Origin: Apostichopus japonicus
Taxonomy: Eukaryota; Echinodermata; Holothuroidea; Aspidochirotida; Stichopodidae
DNA: 64,000 bases
Reading direction: 5' to 3'
Assembly: GCF_037975245.1 (NCBI RefSeq)
Contig: NC_092563.1
Coordinates: 24,830,960-24,894,959 of the forward strand
Shown here piece by piece: positions 13,411-24,122 of this stretch. Under the pieces are notes generated by a model. That model had not been told where the DNA came from, made no database searches, and worked only from the letters and a program-made list of their open reading frames with translations. Every line of letters starts with the position of its first letter. Positions within the stretch are counted from its first letter, which is position 1. Position numbers and translations under genes: made by a program.

Positions 13411-13819
13411 GACCTCGGGAAGAGAAAGAGGAACAGTCATAGTTAAAGCGCTGATCCCTATAATATACACAGGGTAGCCAGTGACAGATCAAGGATTACG
13501 GAGGGGGTGTGCGCCTCACCCTACCCCTTACACCGACAACTCCATTTTTGACGTTTCCATTTTGCCTCTCTCACTAATGTATCTATATAAATACTATATA
13601 TGGTCTATCATAACGCGTGTGTGTGTATGGATGCCTTAAACAATTGTACAATTGTGCTATATGGAACCAACTGTGGCTGGTCTTTAACTCGACCGAGTCG
13701 TCGGGGTACATGACGCATTTCGGGAAGGGGACGACCGCCCCCCCCCCCCCCGAGCAAATTTTCTTTATGACATCGCTAGTAACTTCAAAATAGACAATGC
13801 TTAGATGCAACTTACAAGG

Positions 13820-13919
13820 CCTGGGAAGTGTCATTTCCAGCGATCTGGGAGGCATTTTCGGCCAAAATTTTTCTTGTACGCTTCGCGCCAACTCATGGTG
13901 GCGCTTCGCTTAGATAGTT
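13820..13919 (+). repeat. palindromic module, copy 2
   Basis: Nearly identical to copy 1. The match extends into about 25 bp of left flank and the right flank (CTTCGCCCCTCCCTTG), so copies 1 and 2 arose by a local duplication. Confidence 0.8.
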
Positions 13920-13960
13920 TGCCTACAGGCTTCGCCCCTCCCTTGGCAATTACTCGCTAC

Positions 13961-15060
13961 CAGGGCCGTCTTAACGCATGGGCCCACTGGGCCCTGGCCC
14001 AGGGCCCCGCGATGCCAGGGGCCCCGCAATCGTAGTAACCCCATGTCTTAAGCTGGGAGGAAAACTTATTGAATAGGCCATTATGACTGATTGAATTCGA
14101 TACTTGACAACTTGTGACGAGAGTTGGTGAAACACGTGAGAGTTTGACATTAAATATTCGAATCTGAGTTGGCAACCCTGGAATATACAATGCCAAAAGG
14201 CTTACGACACCAGACAACTCGGGTCCGCGGTCAGAGCACCAGTCATTTTTTTCAGTGCAATTCTCACCCAGGAGAATATATCCGTTAAGTTGATATTCAT
14301 TTTCCATCACTTAACATCGATTACCGTCATACTGTATATGGTCATAAATAAATGAGTCTTTCGGCACATCAATGATCAGGCGGAATTGATCCTAAACCTT
14401 ATATCTACTGTAATTACTTTGTGAGCTCTTTATAGGCATGTCCATGATGTCCTATAGTAGTAGAAGTGAACTGCTCCTATGCTATGCGCGATGTCTAGAC
14501 AACGTCCCAATGTATGAGTGTGTCATACATTGGAGAAAAAACCAACACCCCCCTGAAGGGAAACATGGCTTATTTGAAAGAGAACAGTCATGGCTTTCAA
14601 TTTAAAATAGTTTTTAGGGGGGGGTTTGGGGAGAAATTGTTAATTATTTTTCTCGAAACTTTTGTTTACATTTCATTTGACCTCATTTGACCCCGATTTT
14701 GACCCCAGGTCAAAAAAATCTAACTCAAAAATAAGATGAAGAATATTTGCTTTCTAAAACCTCCTAATATGTAATGATTCTGTACAGAGACCATTTAGTT
14801 TCGGATTAGGGAGTTATTGCTAAAATAAATCACAGAAACCCTGTGTTTTGGTCCAAGACTTTGAAAAAAAAAATCTCAAGACTCTCCCCCGGATACCATA
14901 TCCAAGTATATATCATTTGATTGGTAAATGCATGCATGTCTATGCTTGAGCGATTGTCAAGGATGTCAATTTTTCACGCAACTTTTTTCGAACTCACTTG
15001 ATTGAGGGGCCCCGCTTCATTGCCGGGCCCAGGGCCCGGTGATCTCTTAAGACGGCCCTG
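13961..15060. mobile_element. nested 1.1-kb hAT-like element with 8-bp target duplication
   Basis: Both ends carry the inverted repeat CAGGGCCGTCTTAA, followed by related GGGCC-rich subterminal sequence. The 8-bp direct repeat CTCGCTAC flanks it exactly (13953-13960 and 15061-15068). The element lies inside the 5.2-kb composite element and therefore inserted later. It holds no open frame with a transposase motif, so it is non-autonomous. Confidence 0.8.
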
Positions 15061-15176
15061 CTCGCTACACGCCAGTTCGAATTTGTAAAGCAAAGAGCAG
15101 ATATAACATCATATCAGTGAGCATTGAAATGCATGTTCCACGAAGAACAGACTCAATAACTGTCTATGTGTGTAGT

Positions 15177-15617
15177 TAAAGGCGTAGGCGCCCAATTGGA
15201 TTTGGGGGCTGTAATGACTTGCCCGAAAAAAAGCCAAAATTTTTCGCGCAAGAAGCGCGCGTTCAACATATCGATGCCAATATCATATAAGCAAGCATCG
15301 GTCATTACAGTGCATAGCATCGTGTACCGCACGGTCCGTGAAAGTTGCACAGTATACCGCTGGATGCTATGTAAACAACCAAATGTCTTATGTAGATGGA
15401 GAAAAACCATACAGATCCATTTATGTCAAAACTCTCTTTTACAGTAGTAATGTCGGCCAAACTTACAACTTTATTTTAAGTACCAAGGAGATCATTTTTA
15501 AGCTATTCATTGCTATTTATTTTTCTTTCAGTAGGTGCCCGAAAAAGATGGGGAAAAATTTGGTTGCGGGTGGGGGGGGGGGGCTGCAGCCACCGCCTCC
15601 TACGGGACCTACGCCTA
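15177..15617. mobile_element. 0.44-kb TIR element with 10-12 bp target duplication
   Basis: The left end TAAAGGCGTAGG and the right end read inward, TAGGCGTAGG, are inverted repeats. TGTGTGTAGT is repeated directly at both flanks (15167-15176 and 15618-15627); extended by TA the match is 12 bp. A 9-11 bp duplication is typical of Mutator-like elements, so that assignment is tentative. It sits inside the 5.2-kb composite element. Confidence 0.5.
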
Positions 15618-16149
15618 TGTGTGTAGTGTTCGGTTTCGATATACCTGATATCGGAAATTTCTGCTATTTTTCATTTCCTTTAACCAAGTTTTATAATAGC
15701 CATTATAAGAGGTTTTAATATTTCTACACCAATAAATTAATGTCGGAATTTTCGAAATTTCCTCACCAACATTCTTCATCATACTTTCCTCTACTCGTGC
15801 AACTTTGACCTGTCTGTTAGGGGTTCAAGGAGGTTTTTCTATATTGCTTGTCCATAGATTGAATTTTGTGCAACATTATGGGTATGTTTTCAAGTGATTT
15901 TATTCACGAGAAATGTGAAGTTTCAAATTCTCAACAAATAATGGGCTTAAAACATTGAAAAGTGGGGCTTTCGGATATTGTGGGCCGTGACGTAGAATCA
16001 CCTACAAAAGCAATCATCCATAGGACATGCAATGAGGTCGAACATGATGTGTGACTGGTGACAATCTGCAAAAAGGTTATGGATGGAAAAAACTTTTGGG
16101 AAACACTTGGTTCTCAGGCAAAAGTGTACATCTGGTTGATCATTTTCAA

Positions 16150-16249
16150 GCCCGTGAAGTGCTATTTCCGGTGATCTGGGGGGTATCAAAGCCAGAAATT
16201 TTCTTGTACGCTTCGCGCCAACCGATGGTGGCGCTCCGCTTAGATAGTA
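16150..16249 (+). repeat. palindromic module, copy 3
   Basis: Same module with core GCGCCAACCGATGGTGGCGC. It belongs to the left arm of the internal duplication. Confidence 0.8.
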
Positions 16250-17020
16250 ATTCGCGCCCCCCGGGTTAGAAAATCCTGGATACGCGCCTGATATATGACC
16301 GAAAGTAGTTTTTACTTTTTTTTTCTCGAAATGAATAGCTAGACGGACCGCATCCGTAATGAAATTTGGTTTGCATCTTGTGTATGAGTGTAAGTACGTA
16401 CAATCATACATAGGATCCACATCGATATGGTTTCACTGGGTTTCCATTTGGCCTGTTTCCTACAAGATTTCTAACCGCAGGTGCGTAGCCAAGGGAGGGG
16501 GGGGGGGTGAAGGGGTGGAGACCGCCCCCCCCCTCGAGCATATTTTTTTGGTATTTTCTATGATATCGAAGTTTTATAGTAGCCGTTATAAGAGGTTTTA
16601 ATATTTGTACACCAATAATTTAACTGTGTCTGAAATTTCGAAAATTCCTTGACCAACATTCTTCATCATAGTATACTTCCCTCTACACTCGTACAATTTT
16701 GACCGGTCTGTTAGTGGTTGAGGGGGGGGGGGGGTTTCTATATTGGTTGTCCATAGATGAAATTTAGTGCAACATTATGGGTATGTTTTGAAGTGAATTT
16801 ATTATTCAAATTCTGAACAAATAATGGGCTTAAAACCTTGAAAAGTGGGGCTGACGGGTATTGTGGGGCGTTACGTAGAATTACCTACAAATGCAATGAG
16901 GTCGAACATGATGTGTGACTGGTGACAATCTTAACAAAAGGTTATGAATGAAAAAAAAAACTATTAGGAAAAACTTGGTTCTCAGGCAAAAGTGTACATC
17001 TGGTTGGTCATTTTCAAGCC

Positions 17021-17119
17021 CGAGAAGTGCCATTTCCGGTCATCTGGGGGGCTATCAAAACCAGAAATTTTCTTGTACGCTGCGCGCCAACCAATGGTGG
17101 CGCTCCGCTTTGACAGTAA
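17021..17119 (+). repeat. palindromic module, copy 4
   Basis: Same module, right arm of the internal duplication, with core GCGCCAACCAATGGTGGCGC. Confidence 0.8.
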
Positions 17120-17461
17120 TTCGCCTGCATCCAAGCAGATGTCCCCCCCCCCCTTAATATTTGAAACAGATCGCCGCCCATGCAGGTATTCATATATTGC
17201 CTCGAGTCAAATGAATATATGTCATTGAATATTCCACAAAACAACTTTTTTATGGCCACGAAACTGTCGAAACAGGATTTTCCACTACTGGTAGAGATAT
17301 AAAATATTGGGAATTCTGAAATTCCTGCAAATGATGCCAACTTCCCTCAAGTTAAAAGTCTGGTTGAGTTGGCAAGGCCAGTCAGCATGAAAGAGAAAAA
17401 ACTTTTTTTGCATTTCTGTCACCAAAGTTGCACATCTTTTTTGGTTGCTATTTTGCCTCAC

Positions 17462-17555
17462 AGGTGCCATCTCCTGCGATCTGGGGGGTGCTGAAAATCT
17501 CAAATTTTCTCTGTACGCTCCGCGCCAACCATGGTGGCGCTCCGCTTAGATAGTA
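17462..17555 (+). repeat. palindromic module, copy 5
   Basis: Same module with core GCGCCAACCATGGTGGCGCT. It lies about 75 bp from the right end of the composite element. Confidence 0.8.
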
Positions 17556-18402
17556 ACCTCCGGCCCCCCCACTAGAAAGAACAGCCCCCCCCATGGCCCC
17601 CCCACTCAAAAAATCCTAGCTACGCCACTGGTTATAAACCTTCACGTATGTCCCATTATACTGTACTATGACTGCATATATACATTGTACTGCCATATAG
17701 CCAACAAACATATATATGTATATTTGAACGAATGATCAATTGGCTTTTAATTGCGGTTCCCTGCACAAGTTTCTTGTTGTACATATGAGTTCGTGGGCGT
17801 TAATATTAGGCATTGAAATAAAATGGAATACATAAATCTCATTTTTAATGCACTATCGTATAATTTTACTGCATGGGCGCGTTCTTTGTTTGTCTTAGTA
17901 TGTTTCTTCTTTGGTTTCGTTTGTACATAAACTCCTTTGTTTATATACAGCATATGACACCCACTGACTGAAATATAGGCATTCCGCAAATATACATTTA
18001 AAATATTATTACACGGCATTTCACGTCTTTTCAATAATATAAAGGACTAATTTTCCCCCTTCTTTATCAAGAGTTAACTATTCTACTTCAACTATACGTA
18101 CATGTATAAACAAAATGCAAGCCATATAGAAAGGGTTCAGTTTTAAGGTGTGAAAGCTGTGGAAATCATCTGCTGATGATCAATGCCAATTATATGAATT
18201 CTAGACTAAAGTATAACTCGAAACCATGCACATGTCGTAGTGCAGCTGTCCTGTTCTCACGTTTCGCGATAGAAGTTTTTTAATGATCATGGCAGTTCTC
18301 GATCATGGACGAACGTTATGATGTAACACACACCCATCCACAAGCACATACGTAAATTAACAGCATTACTCCAATTCCGTATACTGGAGTGTCTATACGA
18401 GT

Positions 18403-18755
18403 ATATTAGCCAATCATAAGGCTTAAATATATCCGCGTATTAATTCCAATTCATTCGATTAAATATGAGGATTAATTCGAATATCGTATTAATTCGAATA
18501 TATACACGTTTTAATTTAAATCACGTATAAAATCATGCTGTTTTCTAGATCAAGTACGTTTGGCCTGGGTGTACGTCAATAGAGACTAACTTTGCAATCT
18601 CTCATTTATTGCACTGGCGAGGCTACAATGTGATAACTTTCGAAACTCGTTTGTGAAAGCTATAAGACATGCCAGTTATTGTCTGATTTAATTTTTTTAA
18701 GGTATATATATTCGAATTAATACGCTGATATAAGCCCTATGATTGGCTAATAATA
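18403..18755. repeat. foldback (inverted-repeat) element
   Basis: The left arm (about 18403-18450) contains TATTAGCCAATCATAAGGCT and then CGCGTATTAATT. The right arm (about 18711-18755) carries the reverse complement with few changes. Arms and surroundings are full of the self-complementary motif ATTAATTCGAATAT. No clear target duplication was found; it may be a MITE or a palindromic satellite patch. Confidence 0.6.
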
Positions 18756-19274
18756 TATACGCGAATATATTCGAATTAATACGCGTATATATTCGTATTA
18801 ATACGAGGATATGTTATGCGGTGTTTGTCCCAAATGGCTTGCCATATACGTACAACGAAGCACGGCGGCCATTTATATAAATATACACCACCAGTATCCA
18901 TACATTTGGTCACGCTACATCAGTATATTCTCATACATTACTTTTTGATCTGCAAAGATGTTTATGCGAAGGGGGAAAAAAAAACCTCTCCAAAATGAAC
19001 GGAAAATTTATCTGGGTGATAAAACTTTCTGGTAAGTAGCGGCGTTCGTCTTTCCCCATAACAACCTCTATAACATAAACAACAGCACATTTTGTGGAAA
19101 ATCCTTGACGGCTTGGTGATATATTGTAAACTGTCCGCAACCATGCATGTATCTCCACCACAGCGCATTGAGGATTGTAAACATAGTTCGGATATCGAAA
19201 TGGGCTGCGCCGATCGATCCAATAAAGCAGACTAAAATATCGATTTTACTACGTGGAAAGGAACTTTTCCAGCG

Positions 19275-19275
<1 letters not shown>

Positions 19276-19347
<72 letters not shown>

Positions 19348-19388
19348 CACGTATAAACTTATTTCATTTATAGGTTTTATATACACGC

Positions 19389-19426
<38 letters not shown>
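19276..19426. repeat. two (TA)n arrays
   Basis: TA runs at about 19276-19344 and 19391-19426 are separated by about 45 bp of unique sequence. Confidence 0.95.
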
Positions 19427-19427
<1 letters not shown>

Positions 19428-21380
19428 CAAAGTAATGAAACATTTTATACGTGCATATATCGCAACAATTACATATTGCATACCGTACATAATTTAAACG
19501 GAAGAGTATTTAATCTTCCTCAATGCTTTCTTCTTAAAAAGAGAGAGGATGCTCTAGTAAAAATCACAAATCTCACCGCATGAGTTCTGATAAGGCTAAA
19601 TGTTCTTAACATTCATGATCTTTTTACACATATAAACCAGCGCTATACACGGCAGGCTTGTTCGATCTCCAGATTGAATATTACGTCATCACAAATTCAC
19701 GATACCGCGTTGTCGTTTGCTACTGTTTTATCATGGAGGTAAAACAGTTTTACGAGTCCATGGTTTTATCAACCAGCACATCTAACGACCTGAACTTAAG
19801 TGTTACCATAAAAACCGTCGATTTGACCCGTAGACGACTTTAGATCTCACTCAGGATGCACTTAACAGTTTGCTTAATTGAATTGTAATCAGATGCAGTG
19901 ACATTGATGTAACGCCCTACAAACTGACCTGCGGGGCCATTTTATGTATAAGTTACAGTTTTGGTTTCCCGCGTTCTAGGTTAGTTAATATAACTTAATA
20001 AAGATAAAAGCAGACGGAACACAAAGGAGAAGAGAATCAGACTTGCTCCTTTCCTTTTTTTTGCAACGAATTGATCCAATGGGTTTATGATAAAAAAAAA
20101 ATACTTAAAGCAGTGGGTATAGGGTATTTGTTAATCAACTGATTAACGTATTGAGACTTCGGGCAGGACGAATTTCTTAACATACATCGTTCGCACTGAG
20201 TACATATATAGTACACGTTAGCACAGCGGAAAGTGCCACGTTGAAACTAAACAAGAAATAACAAAGATGTCATGGTCGCCGTTGAATGAGGAACAAAACA
20301 AATATTGTTATAGTATTATCCCAATAAAAGGACAATGCAGGACAAGAGAAGTACTATCACAAACAATATGAAGGACCGATCGGGCAAAACTTGATCGTTA
20401 TTAATGATAACATAACGACGAAGTATCGTAAGTAATCGTGTGAGCAGCAATCGCAGTGTATGAAGAAGCATTTCTTCTGCCAAACGCAATGATGAAACAT
20501 TCAGCCCCCCCCCCAACCCCCAAATCGTGGCCATTACATTAACACGGGTCTTTATCACGTGCTGTATACATTTTAGACGAGGTAATATGCAACGGTTTCG
20601 AAATTGATTTGAATGACAATGAACGATTCAATGTGGACTGATGCATATACATGAGAAACCCTAACAGAGATTGAGATGTATTTGTATTTTATGGAGTTCG
20701 ACCTTAGTAGGCCTACTGTGAAAGTTCCAAAGGCTATCGGCCTACCTCCAAATCATCTTAACTGAATGCAGTCATAATAACCTGAGCAAATTATTAGTAC
20801 ATTGATCTATTCGAAGTGAGAAGCTAAAGACTAACTTTGATTGTCCCTAAAAGTAACTTGGACGTCAACCGTTAATGCGAAAAACCCAGGCTGGATGTTA
20901 ATAATCGTCAAAACACTGTCTCACAGAGTTATTTCCTTGCACTGTGATCAAGGTTGAAATATGCCGGCAGAGAACTGTTTCGACTCCATCAAATCTGTAA
21001 GATATATACCTTAAATCGCTTGAAGCTATCTACGGGAGTTGCTATAGTTTTCATTGTCAAATCTTATATCAAAATAAGGCAATGATATGTTATTCTCAAA
21101 GGAATTAAAAGAAGTGACCTTAAACTTCAGGACATGCGTTGATCTGTTTTGTTGATTTGTTAAATTAAAGCAAAGGGCAAAATGTCTGGATTGATTGTGT
21201 TACAAGTACTAAACAGATTAAGACATTTTTGTCGAGGGAAAAAACAAATTTAAGTCAGGTTTGACCTGAAAGATGAGCCTTTATCGTATTAACCTATACG
21301 GTGGTCTGGAAGGGATGTATATAGCCACTGTGTAAAACAGAGCCCAGCAATATAACATCACAACAACAAAAAACACTTAT

Positions 21381-21850
21381 ATATTTCTATCGAGTTATTA
21401 CATATTTCTATCGAGTTATTGAGATTTCATAAATTGTTTGTATGAACAAAGATATCGATTTGTCGAGTTACAATCTTATGTTTATCTTGACAACGCTCCA
21501 AAACTGCATGAAAGAGGTAAGAAAGTTAAACTAATATGACGTCTTGACAAAAGATTGTCAAATTGTCAAGAGGTTGTAATACCCTTATAGCTTGACAACA
21601 AACTCCAAATCATTACATAATGTTGACTTGTTAAAGTTAACTTACGTAACATCCTGACCAAACATGAAGAGGAATCTGATTGAGACGATGAGGTGCTTAG
21701 TAACACCTCGGAAGGAAGAGTGTCTCTTTTGACACTTTGCCAAGTTATGCTTTTACATGATATCTCGACAAATTGTGGAAATGATCTGTTGACAGCACGT
21801 TCAAAATACGATATCACGTGGTACTAACATGACAGCTTGACAAAACGAGA
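21381..21850. repeat. degenerate CTTGACAA-type repeat region
   Basis: ATTTCTATCGAGTTATT is repeated twice at 21385-21421. Downstream, a motif like ATGACGTCTTGACAA recurs irregularly (near 21485, 21540, 21590, 21767 and 21835), with gaps of roughly 50-180 bp. It may be the remains of a minisatellite. Confidence 0.35.
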
Positions 21851-23978
21851 TGTTGTATGTACGGTGCAGTATATATACTAACACAGTACGTCTGTTTTCT
21901 CGTGTGTCTATTCAGGGCCACCGTATTTACGTGAAAGACAAGTTTCTCATCATCAAAAATCTACAGAAGAAAACTAACGCATAGCAGAGTTCATGATAGG
22001 GTCAATGGGGGTGTTTATTGGTGTAAGGGAATGCGAGGTACAGGGCTATATAGCTAGGATATAGGGTCGGTAGCAACACACAAATCTTGTGTCATTAATT
22101 GGTGAAGTTAACTTTTCTTACATTAATGTTGACATTTACATTTTTTTTTGCCAAATAAGGTATAAGATGAGGGTCTGATTACCATTGGAGTCAAATACTT
22201 GTAGATCAGAATTTATTCCAAACTTCCTCTGAGTAAACTACAGTGTGTTATTAATGTCAGTCGTAAACCCTTTATATGTTCTGTAATGAACGTCATATAT
22301 TTCGTCATTGAGGGAATATTTATCTTATGTTAGGCATTCACGGTAAACAATTTCGATTCGAGTACCAATATCTGGCTAGTACCCTTTGAGAATTTTGTTC
22401 TATAAACTCTTCCAAGATAAATCATTATTTCAAAGTCAATAAATCATAAATTTTATAGCCTACTGAACGAAGAAAGGAAGGTGAGAGATCATTTTGGACA
22501 CCCATATCCTATCAGCCTTAATCACCCCTCCCAGTACTCATAGATAGCCCACTATCACAGTCCTACTTTTGTCTCATTGTCTCGAGAAACTGAACAATTC
22601 GAGACTGGCGCAGAGACCACGGTATGCTACTCTTTCTGTCGTTTCAAATTTGTAGTAAACTTTCTTCTAATCTACGAAGTAAATATTTACATAGGCCCAC
22701 TATTAAAACAACATGGTTGTAGACTTAGTGACAGATAGTGTACATTGTACGCCGTATTATCATACCATCCGTTAGTTCCAAGTGTATTGACATTTTAAGG
22801 CGTAGAGGGGATTAATAACAAGATTACGATGGGAAACTTTGGATGAACAAGTACGATGTGTGATAGTGATACGGTACATTTCCTGGAGTAATTGTTGGGT
22901 TTTGGGGGCATAGTTAAATCTCACTGCGAACTCCAACCCAGTTACAAACATTTAGGAACAAAACATTGAGATTGGGATTTTAAATAAAGATGCGTTAGCG
23001 AAACTGTTCTCTTCCCAACAAGTGCCACATTTTCTGACATTGGCCTATCACTTGAACCAATTTACCGCCAATTGATAAACTCGATAAGGTCAAGTTGACT
23101 GAACTAGATTTACACGGGATGATCTTGTACAAAGGTTATTTTCATAGCAACCTTAGAACTATCGCCTTACAATGCTCGTAGATATAAACATGCATATGCA
23201 TTGCATACACAAATTTACCTTCTGATGTGAATACCCAATCGTACTGATATTCAAAGATGAGGAGCTGACTAGAGAAAGGCCTACAACTAATAAAACCTGC
23301 TTACATATGTAGGCCTACACACTCGATTTAATTAAAACGGAAAGCGATGCGTTTTGTGCACAACTAAACTATAGCTCCAATAAAGATTGAATTACTCTAC
23401 TTTTTGGGCACTGCAACAAAAATTGAATTAGCCTACACCGTAGCATAATATGTAATTATATAGTCCACATGTGTTCCAATCGCTATGGTATACGTGTACA
23501 CTTACCACAAGTCGTGTTAGTAGCCTATTATGATGCCAAACTAGTCCCCTGTGTATCAAAGTAATCATATACGTACGTACGTGTTGTAGCAGGTAGAATA
23601 CAAGTGTTTCGTCCACTACCTGTATCCACTCTCTATATCACATGTCGGTGTATTGCAATACTGCAAGATATTGTAAAATCAAATACTTCTTCACTCGGAG
23701 TCAGACTTTACGTGCAAAAATAATAACGGATACTTTATATATAAAACGTGACTCCATCCCCTCGAATCACTGTAATTATTAGGCTCTCTTTATTGTGGCT
23801 AGACAGCGGTTTCGTATACGGCAGTAGTCTTTCATCAGTTACGAAAGGCAACATGAAACCTTTGTATGAATCATTAGATGATGAATTGGACACGAAAGTA
23901 ACGAGGCAATGAGTCATTTCATCTGCATACAAAGTGGAGAGAAATCACATAAGCACGTGTACACGCGTAATTACTGCC

Positions 23979-23979
<1 letters not shown>

Positions 23980-24070
<91 letters not shown>

Positions 24071-24122
24071 CATATATACATATACATATATATTTATATA
24101 TTTATATATAATATATATATAT
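23980..24122. repeat. (TA)n array
   Basis: About 140 bp of TA with TACA and TTTA interruptions. Confidence 0.95.

Larger units (their letters stand above)
13219..16290. repeat. facing TIR-like ends inside the composite element
   Basis: CAGGTGCGTATCCAGG at 13219 faces CAGGCGCGTATCCAGG (read from the right, ending at 16290), matching at 15 of 16 bases. The flanking 8-mers (ACTATATA and ATATATGA) differ, so these may be the ends of two related copies and not of one intact element. Confidence 0.4.
15688..17122 (+). repeat. direct duplication inside the composite element
   Basis: The segment at about 15688-16258 recurs at about 16569-17122 in the same orientation. Shared phrases run in the same order, for example ATTATAAGAGGTTTTAATAT-like, CAACATTATGGGTATGTTTT, ATGATGTGTGACTGGTGACA and CTCAGGCAAAAGTGTACATC. 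The copies have diverged by substitutions and small indels, so the duplication is old. Confidence 0.75.
12445..17630. mobile_element. 5.2-kb composite hAT-like element with 8-bp target duplication
   Basis: The left end reads CAGTGGCGTAGCTAC. The right end, reverse complemented, reads CAGTGGCGTAGCTAG, so the terminal inverted repeat is 14 bp. The 8-bp direct repeat GTTATAAA flanks both ends exactly (12437-12444 and 17631-17638). CAG-type ends with an 8-bp duplication are the hallmark of the hAT superfamily. No transposase domain was found, so the unit is non-autonomous or gutted. It contains G/C homopolymer pairs, a nested 1.1-kb hAT-like element, a 0.44-kb element, a roughly 0.55-kb direct duplication and five same-orientation copies of a palindromic module. 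Confidence 0.75.

Noticed and set aside
13018-13492. Overlapping frames of 72-145 codons on both strands
   Set aside because: They fall in G/C homopolymers, a polypurine tract and transposon ends; composition is low complexity and nothing resembles a transposase.
13219-16290. A single intact transposon between two matching ends
   Set aside because: The ends match at 15 of 16 bases but the flanking 8-mers differ, so one insertion event is not shown.
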